Positions 19,774 to 29,600 of a stretch of DNA of 35,471 nt are shown piece by piece. Source of the stretch: Sulfurovum sp. FS08-3 (GTDB lineage Bacteria; Campylobacterota; Campylobacteria; Campylobacterales; Sulfurovaceae); the NCBI GenBank assembly GCA_000830175.1, contig JQIS01000001.1, positions 1-35,471 of the forward strand. Reading direction: 5' to 3'. The first letter of the stretch is position 1. Each line of letters begins with the position of its first letter. A model generated the notes under the pieces. The model ran no database searches, was not told the DNA's origin, and saw nothing but the letters and a program-made list of their open reading frames with translations. Both the position numbers and the translations under genes were made by a program.

Positions 19774-21347
19774 CGTAACTTCACCTTTAATATTCCCTTG
19801 TAGTATCCACTTGTTTCCTCTTTGTGAATCTGTGCAATGTCAATCTCATCAATCTTTTCGAAATATTTTTCAGAAATATATTCAATAAGCCTCGTAATAC
19901 TCTTTGGATTTTCACTCACTAGTGAAATCTCATAGGTATCGTTGCTACTTTTTATACTATCGGTTCGGACATCGTGCGCTTTTAAATCTCCTGCAAAGCG
20001 ATAAAACGACTCTGATTTTAATTTATAATTGACTTTTTTATCAAAGATAGCTTCTAGTGTTTTAATTTTAGAATCATGAATCTTTTCTAAAATTTCAATT
20101 TGCTTATCAAGTCCTTCAATCTCTTTTGATTTTTGAGCCAGTATCTCTTTGTATTTTGTTGCTGTAGCGGTTAGTTGTTTCTCTTCGTCGCTGAGTATAT
20201 AAATCTCTGCCTTGTTGGCATAAGCTCCAATCAAATAGACCGAAGGATAAGCAATTCCTACAATGCTTACAAGTGAAGTAGTAATAAGAAATTGTCCCCC
20301 TGGACGCATATGAAAGGGGGGTGGTCTATGAAACTGTGTGAGATTTACAACTTTGCTCTCTTCGTTGTCGATATAATCATAAGAGCTTAATATCATCAGA
20401 CATTGAAGTTGATCCAAATACCACTCGTCGGTATTAAACTCATAGTCAAAGTTTAACTCACTTAACACATGACCCAAATAGGTTTGGCTATACTCTTCCA
20501 ATCCTGAAATGGGTCCAAATTCACTTCCAATATAAATTTTATCAATACCATCAAGATCAAAGGCTCGTTTGGCATAAATCAAAATATCATTAATTCCAAT
20601 AAAGACTTCCCCAAAAATCTTCATAACATCTTTTTGATAATCCGAATTGGAAGATTTTAACCCTTCGCTACCTAATATTTTATAAAACTCATCTTCGTGA
20701 ACCTTATCCCCAGGAAGTTCCAAATATTTTTCATAGATACGAGTCAAGGAGTGTTCAATTGATTTGGAATAGAGATAGCCTCCATCTTGATAAAGGACTA
20801 CTACTGTATCAAAACGTGTAAAATAAACAAAACAATCGACACCAACATTGTGCAAAATCTTGTTTTGGTAAAGTTGCATAAATAGCATCGGTGAAGGAAC
20901 AAGCAGGTCAATATATTTGGTCTCAACCAACATTTCAGCGTAGCGTTCTTGAATCGTTTTTGGCTCGATGACAAAAACATGAAAACTTCGAGAATTTTCT
21001 ACTTGAGCTGTCTCAATAGAGCTAATAATATACTCATTAGCCTGATCTAGCCCTAGCTCTTCATAGGTTTTAAGCTCAATGGTATCATGCACATCTTCTT
21101 GGGGAATATTATTGCTCACCTCCACAACTGCACTAATGAGGTCTTTATTGCTAATATAGGATGTTACGAAGTTTGTAATGTTATACTCAGGCTTTTTTTT
21201 GATAGAGATTTCAGCATCTTTTTCTTTATAGACTCTATCCAAATAGGGATCCACAGTCAAGATGCCTTTGTATTTAGAGGAGAGCTTGCTTTGTACTTTT
21301 TTGCTCTTCTTACCTTTTTTGCCAAAATCAAGATTCAAATTAAACAT
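19770..21347 (-). CDS. mshI: MshI-like protein, PilM-like and PilN-like parts
   Basis: 525-aa protein, first gene of the operon. A soluble part (residues 1 to about 345) has a weak actin-like (PilM) look, ending IYIGSEFGPISGLEEYSQTYLG, the equivalent of the PilM loop before its last subdomain. A membrane helix follows (about 353-375, FLITTSLVSIVGIAYPSVYLIG), then a coiled coil and a PilN-like domain to the end. Vibrio MshI also combines these roles. ATG at 21347 follows AAGGGG at a rather long spacing (about 11 nt). An AT-rich leader of 110 nt upstream contains a candidate -10 (TACAAT on the minus strand). Confidence 0.72.
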   Translation of the reverse strand: MFNLNLDFGKKGKKSKKVQSKLSSKYKGILTVDPYLDRVYKEKDAEISIKKKPEYNITNFVTSYISNKDLISAVVEVSNNIPQEDVHDTIELKTYEELGLDQANEYIISSIETAQVENSRSFHVFVIEPKTIQERYAEMLVETKYIDLLVPSPMLFMQLYQNKILHNVGVDCFVYFTRFDTVVVLYQDGGYLYSKSIEHSLTRIYEKYLELPGDKVHEDEFYKILGSEGLKSSNSDYQKDVMKIFGEVFIGINDILIYAKRAFDLDGIDKIYIGSEFGPISGLEEYSQTYLGHVLSELNFDYEFNTDEWYLDQLQCLMILSSYDYIDNEESKVVNLTQFHRPPPFHMRPGGQFLITTSLVSIVGIAYPSVYLIGAYANKAEIYILSDEEKQLTATATKYKEILAQKSKEIEGLDKQIEILEKIHDSKIKTLEAIFDKKVNYKLKSESFYRFAGDLKAHDVRTDSIKSSNDTYEISLVSENPKSITRLIEYISEKYFEKIDEIDIAQIHKEETSGYYKGILKVKLR

Positions 21348-21457
21348 AGCGCTTTAGCCCCTTATGATATCTAAATACTATTGTATATGTTTTAATATTA
21401 ATAATAGCTTATTTAACATTTTTTTATATATTTAAAAATAGAAAAATGGCTTAATAA

Positions 21458-22348
21458 CTAAAAAATATACCCCAACTCTTCAAGTGACTGGGCATTTTTA
21501 CTCCAGCCTTTTTTTACAGAAACAAAGAGGTTAAGATAGATCTGTTTGCCCGAGAAATCTTCCAATGCCTCTCGTGCCAATTTGCCTACTCGCTTAATCC
21601 CCTCACCTTTCTTGCCCAATATTATACCTTTTTGATTCTCTTTTTCGACAATAATTGTAGCATAGATTTTATCCAATTGCTCACTCTCTTCTATTTTTTC
21701 GATTACCACATCGCTCTCATAAGGAATCTCATCGCTAAGATTTTCAAAAATGGACTCACGAATAAGCTCTTTGTAGATGTCTCGAATATTATCCGTTGTT
21801 AGCAACTCATCATCAAAAAGATAGGGCGAATAGGGCAGATGTTTGATAATTTCATCCAAAAGTGCATCTTGAGTCGTTCCCCTTTTGACTGAAAAAGGAA
21901 TAATGGCTTCAAATTTTTCTTGGTATTTTTGGTATTGTGAAAGTTTTTGGAGAAGCTGGTGATGATTGATAAAATCCATTTTGGTTAGCACAACAATATG
22001 TTTGCTCTTTTTAGCTTTGATAAGCTCCAAAAACTTCTCATACTCAACGAGTGAATCGGTAACGGGAGCCAAAAAAAGTATCAAATCGCTATCACCTATC
22101 GCCTTGAGTGCCTCTTCAAGCATAAATTGATTGAGCAGTTGCTCTTTTTGATGGATGCCAGGGGTATCTACAAAGATAATTTGACTCTTTTGATGCATCA
22201 CAATGATATTCATACGTTTGCGAGTAGCTTGAGCCTTTTTGGATACCATAGCCAATCGCTCTCCTACGATATGGTTGAGCAATGTGCTTTTTCCTGCATT
22301 GGGTCGCCCCACAACCGCTACAAACCCCGCTTTTGTCTCACTGTTCAC
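21458..22348 (-). CDS. era: GTPase Era
   Basis: Ribosome-assembly GTPase that binds the 3' end of 16S rRNA. The protein has G1 GRPNAGKS at residues 14-21, G2 in ATRKRMN, G3 DTPG at 61-64, G4 TKMD, and a C-terminal KH domain with ILGKKGEGIKRVGKLAREALE. I chose the GTG at 22348, which has AGGA seven bases upstream and gives MNSETKAGFVAVVGRPN, 296 aa, the usual Era length. An in-frame ATG 15 codons upstream would add an unconserved extension. Confidence 0.95.
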   Translation of the reverse strand: MNSETKAGFVAVVGRPNAGKSTLLNHIVGERLAMVSKKAQATRKRMNIIVMHQKSQIIFVDTPGIHQKEQLLNQFMLEEALKAIGDSDLILFLAPVTDSLVEYEKFLELIKAKKSKHIVVLTKMDFINHHQLLQKLSQYQKYQEKFEAIIPFSVKRGTTQDALLDEIIKHLPYSPYLFDDELLTTDNIRDIYKELIRESIFENLSDEIPYESDVVIEKIEESEQLDKIYATIIVEKENQKGIILGKKGEGIKRVGKLAREALEDFSGKQIYLNLFVSVKKGWSKNAQSLEELGYIF

Positions 22349-22592
22349 TCTTTTTTCCTTTTGGCACACAATTACATTGCATGAGTTTACCATAATCTCT
22401 CTTAACCCCCTGCCCTTTTACACCCATAGCCCAATAAAAACCTCTACCAAAAGTAATTTTTATTTGATAAGCCATTACCAAAGTGTTCACATATCGCCAT
22501 TTTTTTATCTTCTTAATTGAAATAGATAGATTTTATAGAAAAGCTTTAAAATATCTGTTTTGGATGCTTTGGTGATTTTTTAGATTGTGGGT

Positions 22593-22669
22593 TGGTGGGT
22601 TCTCAGGGACTCGAACCCTGGACCACTCGGTTATGAGCCGAGTGCTCTAACCAGCTGAGCTAAGAACCC
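22593..22669 (-). tRNA. tRNA with CAU anticodon (elongator Met, or Ile2)
   Basis: A full 77-nt cloverleaf on the minus strand with encoded 3' CCA. The acceptor stem is GGGTTCT/AGAACCC, the anticodon stem CTCGG/CCGAG around loop CTCATAA (anticodon CAT at 22633-22635), and the T arm contains GGTTCGAGTCC. The G1-C72 pair rules out the initiator tRNA, which has an unpaired position 1-72. A CAU anticodon can belong to elongator Met or to Ile2 whose C34 is changed to lysidine by TilS; I favour Met but cannot settle it. The 5' end lies 13 nt after the rodA stop, so it may be processed from the rodA transcript. Confidence 0.95.
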
Positions 22670-22682
22670 AAAAATAGTTGAT

Positions 22683-23825
22683 TTATTTCAGTCTATTTTT
22701 AGATAGCATGAAAGTTTTGTGATCGCTATTATACTTTAAAAAGTCTTTAAAAGCAATAAGATTTTGCAAAATTCCAAAAATTACCGAAAAAATAATAAAC
22801 GAAGTACCACCATGGCTAAACATTGGCAAGGGTAAACCTACGACGGGTGCTAAACCGATAATCATATAGATATTGACCGTCATATAGACAAAAAACAAAA
22901 ATGCCAATCCCGAAGCAAAGACTTGTATCAAATAGTCTTCATTGTGTTGCGAAGCAATAAAGAGCAGATGAAAAATAAGCAAAATATAGACAAGCACAAT
23001 CGACACCATCCCCACAAAGCCAAAACGCTCTCCTAGATAGGCAAAGATAAAATCACTCGTGGAGATGGGGAGAAATTTGAGTTGCGTTTGGGTCGCTTCA
23101 TCTTTTTGGTTGCCATCGACTCCCCCCGCACCAATAGCAATAAGCGCTTGTTGGACATGGTAGCTAGGTTCATTGAGAAAATCATTGATACGCTTTTTTT
23201 GGTAATCGTGAAGATTGGGATAGATGAGCGATGGGATAGCAATCACCACAAAAGAGACAAGTACTGCCCATATTTGCCACTTGACTCCCACGATAAAAAG
23301 CACTCCGTATCCAGCGATAAGCAACACCAACGCCGTACCCAAATCGGGTTCTTTGGCAATCAAAACAAAAGGTACCAAAATAACAATGGAGAGTTTGAGA
23401 AACATCCACAATCCATATCCCGATTTTGATGGAGGGTTGCGACTAATGATATAACCCAACATCATCAATACCGCTACTTTCATAAACTCAGAGGGCTGTA
23501 CTGTAATGCCAACTCCTGGAATCTCAACCCAACGAGTAGCTCCCAAAATACTCTTGCCCACAAACTCTACCGAGACCAAAAGCCCCAAATTGATAGCATA
23601 AAAGATAGGCACAAACCACCACAAAATCTTTCGCCACGGCATAATAAATGCGACGAAGAAACCTACTAATGCCACAGCGTAGTAGAGCATTTGCTTATCG
23701 TAAAGCGAGGGTTGAATCTCATTGACAAGCATAGCCGATATGACCCAAAGCGGTATCATTTGGAGCATCAAGATAAGGTTAAAGTTTTTTAATAATTTGG
23801 TATCGATCTCTAATAGATGTTTCAT
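22683..23825 (-). CDS. rodA: Rod shape-determining peptidoglycan glycosyltransferase RodA
   Basis: SEDS-family polymerase that makes lateral-wall peptidoglycan with PBP2. About 380 aa and about ten membrane helices. The signatures are PSEFMKVAVLMMLG, LIAKEPDLGTALVLL (the catalytic Asp in EPDLGT) and the C-terminal GLPLPMFSHGGTSF. I chose ATG at 23825 because it gives the family length; the open frame runs 34 codons further upstream into the aminofutalosine deaminase gene. No clear ribosome-binding site is visible. The 46-nt gap to the gene upstream suggests a common transcript. Confidence 0.93.
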   Translation of the reverse strand: MKHLLEIDTKLLKNFNLILMLQMIPLWVISAMLVNEIQPSLYDKQMLYYAVALVGFFVAFIMPWRKILWWFVPIFYAINLGLLVSVEFVGKSILGATRWVEIPGVGITVQPSEFMKVAVLMMLGYIISRNPPSKSGYGLWMFLKLSIVILVPFVLIAKEPDLGTALVLLIAGYGVLFIVGVKWQIWAVLVSFVVIAIPSLIYPNLHDYQKKRINDFLNEPSYHVQQALIAIGAGGVDGNQKDEATQTQLKFLPISTSDFIFAYLGERFGFVGMVSIVLVYILLIFHLLFIASQHNEDYLIQVFASGLAFLFFVYMTVNIYMIIGLAPVVGLPLPMFSHGGTSFIIFSVIFGILQNLIAFKDFLKYNSDHKTFMLSKNRLK

Positions 23826-23871
23826 TGATTTTATACTTATTTTTAGATGAGATATTATCTCTAAATGTTGA

Positions 23872-25101
23872 TTAGATTTTGTTAAAAACCACCTCTCCAT
23901 CAATATAAACCCTACTGGCTCTCTCATTATGCAAGATACTCCATAGCGAAATCAAAGCACTTTGACTAGGGGGATTGGGTAAACGCAAAAGCACAAAATG
24001 GGCATCTCTACCCTTTGCAATGACTCCGCCGTTGAGTCCCAAAATCGCATTGGCACTTTTGGTAATCGATTCAATGAGTTTATCTGCCAGAGTCGAGAGT
24101 TGGATATCGCTATGTATCATCAAAGCACTGCGTAGCTCATCAAGAATATTCAGCGAATAGTTGGAGCTAAGCCCATCAGTAGCGGTACTAAATGGAATTT
24201 CTTTTTCAATAATCTTTGCAAGAGGCATAGGCGTAGAACCCAATAAACGATTGGAACGAGGACAATGGGCAATGGTGTGATGATAGGATTTAAGGGTATC
24301 AATATCCTCTTCATCAATTTGCGTAGCATGGGTAAAGTGCGTAGGAGTAGCTTTAAAGAGACTCAAAAACTCCTCTTTGCTACACAATGACGACGAAACG
24401 CCTAGATACTTCTCAAAAAAGGGCTTAAACTCTCCGTAACTTCCCCCCAACCACTCCTTTTCGGCACGACTCTCCATAAGGTGTGACGAGACCAATAGAT
24501 TTTTCTCTTTTGCCAACCGTAATGCTTTGGCAATAGCAATAGGATGCACCGAATAGGGAGCGTGAATAGCAATAGCGGGAGTGATATGGGGATAGCAACT
24601 TGACTCTTCGATGCGTCTTACAAAATCAGCGTAGAGTGCATCGATACCTTGGGGATTGCTACCGATTAGCTCATTAAAAAAAACCACTTTTTGTTTGGTG
24701 GTTGCAAGTGCTTCAAGTTCAAGGGCGTAGCTACTAATAGCCCCAAAGGCACACACTCCGCTAGAGAGCATGGCATCCATTGCTCCTTGAATCACCTCCA
24801 AAGTTGAGCCTTGGATAATCTCCTCACGAGCCATCAAAACACTCTCAAGCCATCCTACAAATGAGCCGTATTGAAATGTGGTTTGATGAGAGGAGAACTC
24901 CAAATGGACATGCGTATTGACAAACCCAGGAAAAAGCAGACTCCCCTCTCCCAAATCCTCCACAAACCAATCGGGATAGTTGGCTTTGATTGTCTCAACG
25001 CTTCCCACCTCTATAATGTGCCTATCAAAAACCACAGCATACTCTCGACAATAGACTCCATCGACATAGATGTAGTCTGCTTTTAAAATTTTTTTACTCA
25101 C
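23872..25101 (-). CDS. Aminofutalosine deaminase-like amidohydrolase (futalosine menaquinone pathway)
   Basis: Metal-dependent deaminase of the TatD/SsnA-type amidohydrolase superfamily. In Helicobacter and Campylobacter the orthologous family deaminates 6-aminodeoxyfutalosine in menaquinone synthesis. Metal ligands are visible: THVHLEFSS (H64, H66), HAPYSVHP, a further His in VSSHLMES and Asp in TDGLSSN near the C-terminus; HCPRSNRLLG is another family signature. I chose the GTG at 25101, with AGGAG six bases upstream, giving 409 aa, close to the family length as I remember it. An ATG 19 codons earlier would add an unconserved tail. Other pathway genes are not in the window, so the substrate is inferred from the family. 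Confidence 0.8.
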   Translation of the reverse strand: MSKKILKADYIYVDGVYCREYAVVFDRHIIEVGSVETIKANYPDWFVEDLGEGSLLFPGFVNTHVHLEFSSHQTTFQYGSFVGWLESVLMAREEIIQGSTLEVIQGAMDAMLSSGVCAFGAISSYALELEALATTKQKVVFFNELIGSNPQGIDALYADFVRRIEESSCYPHITPAIAIHAPYSVHPIAIAKALRLAKEKNLLVSSHLMESRAEKEWLGGSYGEFKPFFEKYLGVSSSLCSKEEFLSLFKATPTHFTHATQIDEEDIDTLKSYHHTIAHCPRSNRLLGSTPMPLAKIIEKEIPFSTATDGLSSNYSLNILDELRSALMIHSDIQLSTLADKLIESITKSANAILGLNGGVIAKGRDAHFVLLRLPNPPSQSALISLWSILHNERASRVYIDGEVVFNKI

Positions 25102-25312
25102 TTTTGCTCCTTTTCCCAAAACTTTTTGTTGTTTGACGGGTAAAAAATTTGAACTCATACAATCTTTTTCTATTCATTCTTTTTGAATTGTATTATATTG
25201 TAAAATTTCTAGTAGTTCATAATATTTTCAAACAACTTATTGATAGCTCTTTTCTCTAAAATAAATTTTACAAAATTGAAATCATTTGATTTGCTAATTT
25301 TGAATAATTTTG

Positions 25313-25321
25313 TGATAGAAT
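25313..25321 (+). promoter_or_regulatory. Putative extended -10 promoter of the sodium channel gene
   Basis: TGATAGAAT has the extended -10 form TGnTAnAAT and ends 34 bases before the ATG. No good -35 is present, which is common in Campylobacterota. The 254-nt region between the divergent deaminase and channel genes (25102-25355) is AT-rich and shows no further gene; AGGAG precedes the channel ATG by seven bases. Confidence 0.45.
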
Positions 25322-25355
25322 GCCGCTCTTATTTTATTTTATTAGGAGTACACGC

Positions 25356-26159
25356 ATGCTACACTCAATCAAAAAGATTGTAGAGTCATCATTGTTTCAA
25401 AATTTCATCATTACGCTTATTATTCTCAATGGTATTACCATGGGACTTGAAACTTCAAAAAGCTTTATGGCGTACGGGAGTTCATTTATTTATCTCTTTG
25501 ATAAATTTGTTATTACCGTATTTACAATAGAGATAATTCTTCGTATTACGACATACCGTTTTGCCTTTTTCAAAGACCCGTGGAGTTTGTTTGACTTTGT
25601 AGTTGTGGGTATCTCCTTGGTGCCTTCAAGTGCAGGTTTTGGTATCCTAAGAATCCTAAGAGTATTGAGACTCTTTCGACTCGTCACTGTCGTACCGCAA
25701 ATGCGTAAAATCGTCGCTGCTCTTATGAGTGTCATTCCTGGTATGCTCTCCATTGCGAGTTTGATGATACTCTTTTTCTATATTTTTGCCATCATGGCGA
25801 CCAATCTTTACGGCGAGAGTTTTCCATTGTGGTTTGGTACACTAGGGGAGTCTTTTTATACACTCTTTCAGATTATGACACTTGAGTCTTGGTCTATGGG
25901 AATAGTTCGCCCCGTTATGGATGTTCATCCCTTAGCATGGGTCTTTTTTGTTCCTTTTATCTTTATTGTTACTTTTGTAATGATTAACCTCATTGTAGCC
26001 GTCGTAGTCGATGCCATGGCAATCATCAACAAAGAAGAAGAACAACATATCGTAGAGGCACTCCAAGAAAATGAATCAAGCCTTCAAGATGAGATAAGCC
26101 AACTTCGCAAAGAGATAGATGAACTCAAAATCCTTTTGATTGCACAAAAGCATAACTAA
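25356..26159 (+). CDS. Bacterial voltage-gated sodium channel (NavAb-like)
   Basis: Homotetrameric six-helix voltage-gated Na+ channel of the inner membrane. The 267-aa protein has S1-S4 with gating arginines at R99, R102, R105 and R108 ([14 protein letters not shown]), the pore loop with filter TLESWSM at 175-181, S6 (about 200-222, [14 protein letters not shown]), and a C-terminal coiled coil (about 225-262). Length, arginine numbering, and E177 in the filter match NavAb of Arcobacter butzleri as I know it. I chose the ATG at 25356 because of the AGGAG seven bases upstream; an upstream ATG at 25320 lies within the promoter -10. It is monocistronic and divergent from the neighbouring genes. 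Native roles of such channels are unclear; sodium homeostasis or pH response are suggested. Confidence 0.93.
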   Translation: MLHSIKKIVESSLFQNFIITLIILNGITMGLETSKSFMAYGSSFIYLFDKFVITVFTIEIILRITTYRFAFFKDPWSLFDFVVVGISLVPSSAGFGILRILRVLRLFRLVTVVPQMRKIVAALMSVIPGMLSIASLMILFFYIFAIMATNLYGESFPLWFGTLGESFYTLFQIMTLESWSMGIVRPVMDVHPLAWVFFVPFIFIVTFVMINLIVAVVVDAMAIINKEEEQHIVEALQENESSLQDEISQLRKEIDELKILLIAQKHN

Positions 26160-26167
26160 AATCACCG

Positions 26168-26188
26168 CAAACAGCCCTAGGGCTTTTG
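26168..26188 (+). terminator. Possible hairpin terminator after the sodium channel gene
   Basis: The 12-base palindrome AGCCCTAGGGCT (26173-26184), extended by CAAA/TTTG flanks with one bulged C, lies just after the channel stop codon. Its loop is tight and the T-run is only four bases, so it may be a weak terminator. Confidence 0.4.
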
Positions 26189-26277
26189 TGGATGGTGAGA
26201 GTGGCTAATAAAATGTTTGTGATTTGTAATAACCTATTTTTGTTAGGACTATACCCACCAAAAACAATAAATCACAA

Positions 26278-26502
26278 CTACAATCTATCCTCATCAAGTG
26301 GTTCATTATTTGGCACTTTTTTTAAAGCATTTAAAAATCTATCCTTGGAAGCTTTGGAGGCTTTTTGTTCGATAATGTCAGCAGATACCTTTTCGCTTAG
26401 AGCATTGAGTATAAATTGATTGAGTGAAATTTTCTCATCCAAACATACATCACTAATCGCTTTTTTTAGATAATTGGGCATTCGTAAACTCATGGTGTGC
26501 AT
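26278..26502 (-). CDS. Ribbon-helix-helix antitoxin (HicB/Arc-like)
   Basis: 74-aa protein with the N-terminal pattern SLRMPNYLKKAI...ISLNQFILNALSEKV, a ribbon-helix-helix DNA-binding domain (about residues 4-46) of the Arc/HicB-antitoxin type, and a charged tail that would bind a toxin. ATG overlaps the stop of the truncated PIN ORF by one base and has AGGAG eight bases upstream, so it was co-expressed with that toxin. The toxin has lost its N-terminal half, so this is now an orphan antitoxin that could still repress its own promoter or cross-react with a PIN toxin elsewhere. A 9-bp inverted repeat (TTGTGATTT at 26217-26225, AAATCACAA at 26269-26277) lies just beyond its stop; I do not know its role. 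Confidence 0.7.
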   Translation of the reverse strand: MHTMSLRMPNYLKKAISDVCLDEKISLNQFILNALSEKVSADIIEQKASKASKDRFLNALKKVPNNEPLDEDRL

Positions 26503-26690
26503 TATATCTCTCCTATATATTCCAAAAACTCTTTGGGTGTCATAACAACCAACCCAAACTCACTAGCCAAAATAAAATCTTTTTTATCCAAAGTGATAAT
26601 CATTGCATTTGATTTTACAGCTAATTCCAATAAAAAATCATCATTGGGGTCTCTTAGCTTGGGTCGCCATCTACAAATACCGCTTCTCAT
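26502..26690 (-). pseudogene. C-terminal fragment of a PIN-domain toxin
   Basis: The retained part reads CRWRPKLRDPNDDFLLELAV, then AMIITLDKKDF and FGLVVMTPKEFLEYI, which is the C-terminal half of PIN toxins of the pattern RP-L-DP-DD-LE-A...T-DF...P-EFL. The third acidic position (D in DPNDD) and a later D are present, but the first catalytic Asp and the N-terminal ~70 residues are missing. The homology starts at the 3' end of the RND efflux gene, whose stop at 26671 lies inside it. The frame could start at ATG 26690 or at TTG 26714. It is coupled to the antitoxin by TAATG. A rearrangement joining the efflux gene to the middle of a toxin gene explains this. Confidence 0.7.
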
Positions 26691-29600
26691 AAAATTTCCG
26701 TAGCCATCTATCAAGAGGATACAAAATTCTATAGATAGCAGGAATAACGATAAGGGTGAGGAATGTGGAGCTTACGAGTCCCCCAATAATCGCCAACGCC
26801 ATGGGGGCATTTCCCTCATGTCCCGCACCGCTACCAAAAGCTAGAGGAACCATCGCTCCAATCATCGCAAAAGTGGTCATCAAAATAGGGCGTAGTCGCT
26901 TTTGACCCGCTTCGACAATGGCATCTTGAACACTTTTGCCCCTCTCTACGGCTTCATTGGCAAAATCGACTACCAAAACCCCGTTTTTCCCCACCATGCC
27001 CATAAGCAAAATAATACCAATCATAACAAAAAGCGAGTAGTTCATCCCTGCTAGTCCCAAAGCAACCGTCACACCCGTAAAGGAGAGCGGCATTGATACC
27101 ATGATGATGAGAGGCTGAATGATGGATTCATAAAGCGAAGCCAGTACGAGATAGATAAGGATAATAGCAAGTCCCAACGCCGCTCCAAAGGCCGCTCCCG
27201 TATCTGCCATTCGCTCAATCTCACCTGTGAAACGATACTCGTATTGGGAGGGTAAAATTTCGGGTAGATGAGCATCAAGCTCTTTGACAATGGTATCGAG
27301 GGGGACATCTTCACGCTTGAGAGCCGTTACAAGTACCTTTCGAGACCTATCGTAGCGATTGACGGAGGCTACTGAACTGCCCTCTTCGATTTTGACAAGC
27401 GATTCTAATGGTATGAGTTGTCCTTGATTGTTGGTTACCATCATTTTTTTAATATCGGCTATGCTTTGGCGGTATTTATCTTCAAAACGCAACGTAATAT
27501 CGTACTCTCTGCCTTTGTCTTCAAAGTTGGAGATTTTGATTTCGCTTGAAAAAGCAGCGTTGAGGCTTAGGGCAATGTCGTTGCTGCTCACCCCTTGGGC
27601 TTTGGCGTTTTCTCTTAAAATTGAGATTTTAATCTCGGGTTTGCCCGATTCAAAGTCTCTATCGATATCGACTACCCCATCGACACTCTTCATATACTCC
27701 ATCACTTTTTGACTGGCTTTATCCAATCCTTCAAGCGTATCGCCTGTAATAACGATTTGAATAGGAGCGTTGGCTTCACCCGTCGAAAAGGGAGGTACCT
27801 CTTCAACCAAAACAAGCAATCCTTTGGTATTGCTAAAGCTTTTACGAACCTTCTCTACAATAGCGGCTTGTCCCATTTGACGCTCTTCTACGGGTTTGAG
27901 CTTGACATAGATTTTGGCTTTGTGCGACTCTTTGGAATCGGTATAGCCAATGGATGTGACGTAATCAACCGTATTTTCATCCTTTTTAATCACCTCCACA
28001 AAGGGAGCAACTTTTCGCTTCATCTCCTCGACCGATGTACCTACGGGTGCTTTGACAATGACTTGATACTCGCTATTATCCTCCATAGGCACAAAATCCA
28101 TCCCCACGTTTTTACCTATAGGCAAAAGCAACATCATACCTACAATGACACCTATAATGGTAAAATATTTAAAGCGTACCAAATAGCCCAATATCCACCC
28201 GTACCCTTTTTCAACGGCAACAAAAATCGCTTCGGTGAAGTGGTAAAATCGACTGTGTTTATCGCTTACGATGCGTGCTGCGATAGCGGGAATGACCAAA
28301 ATAGCGACAAAAAAGGAGATAATCACCCCACTTGCAACCGTCATCGCAAAGGAGTTAAAAAATTTCCCCACAATTCCATCCATAAAGGCAATAGGGATAA
28401 AAACCGCCAAAAGCATCATCGATATACCCAAAATCGAAAAACCAATCTCTTTAACTCCCTCGATAGTAGCCTCCAATCGACTCATCCCCATTTCAAGCTT
28501 TTTGGTAATGTTTTCAATCACCACGATAGCATCATCGATAAAGATACCAATAGCCAGAGTGAGTCCAATAAGAGAGAGTTTGTTGAGGTCGTATCCCAAT
28601 ACATCAATGACCCAAAACGTCCCAATGATAGAGATAGGGATAGCAATAGCCGACAAAATCGTAGCTTGAAGAGAGCGTAAAAACAAAAAGACAATCAATA
28701 TCGCCAATATCGCCCCATAGACAAGGTCAAATTTGACTTGGTTAAGATTGACCAAAATCTTCTCGGAGCTATCTTGGATGAGTTTGAGGTTGTAATTCTC
28801 CCCTGCGATTTTTTCAAGGTTGGGCATGACCTTTTTGACTTGGAAGATAATATCCAAAGCGTTTTCACCGCTAATCTTTTTGACCTCCATCATCACACCC
28901 TCTTCACCGTTGATAGATGAATAGCTTTTGAGGTCGCTTAGTCCATCTTCAATCGTGGCTATATCGCTTAATCGTACCCCCTCCTTGACAATGAGATTGG
29001 AAAGCTCCTCAATCGTACTCGCATCGCCCCTTGATTTGACGATAATCTCTTGTTTGTTATTGATAAGTTTACCCGCACTCAAACGCACATTTTCACTCGC
29101 AATGACCCCTTGAAGTTGGGCGATACTCATGCCGTATTTGTTGAGATTGTCGGGATTGACAAATATGCGTATCTCTCTATCACGAAGCCCTATAATAGTG
29201 ACATCCCCTACCCCTTTGATGCGTTGAAGCTGGGGTTTGAGTCGCTCATCGGCCAACATCATCAACTCTTTTGCATTGCCACTTTTGGAAGAGACGAAGA
29301 GATTAATGACACTCCCACCCGTATCGATTTTTTTGACCGCTGGAGTCTCCACCCCATCGGGCAAACTTATCGCTCCAATCTTGTCTCGTACATCGTTGGT
29401 AGCTTCGGTAATATCTCGTTCTATATCAAACTCAATAATAACGACACTCATCCCCTCTACCGAACTCGACGTGACCTTATCGATTCCATCAATCCCACTA
29501 ACCGCCTCTTCAATAAGATCGGAAACTTTGGACTCCACCGTAAGCGGATCGGCACCGGGATAAATCGTCTGCACCGTCACGACAGGAAAGTCGATATTGG

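Noticed and set aside
21458-22393. Era with a 15-residue extension from ATG 22393
   Set aside because: A better ribosome-binding site and the normal family N-terminus favour the GTG at 22348.
22683-23927. RodA with a 34-residue N-terminal extension
   Set aside because: The extension lies in the coding end of the deaminase gene and is not hydrophobic or conserved; ATG 23825 gives the normal length.
27709-28680. 323-aa open frame on the plus strand opposite the efflux gene
   Set aside because: It is antisense to a clear RND permease, has His/Asn-rich composition expected of a shadow frame and no ribosome-binding site or family motif. The other plus-strand frames at 28271-28669 and 29050-29772 are rejected for the same reason.
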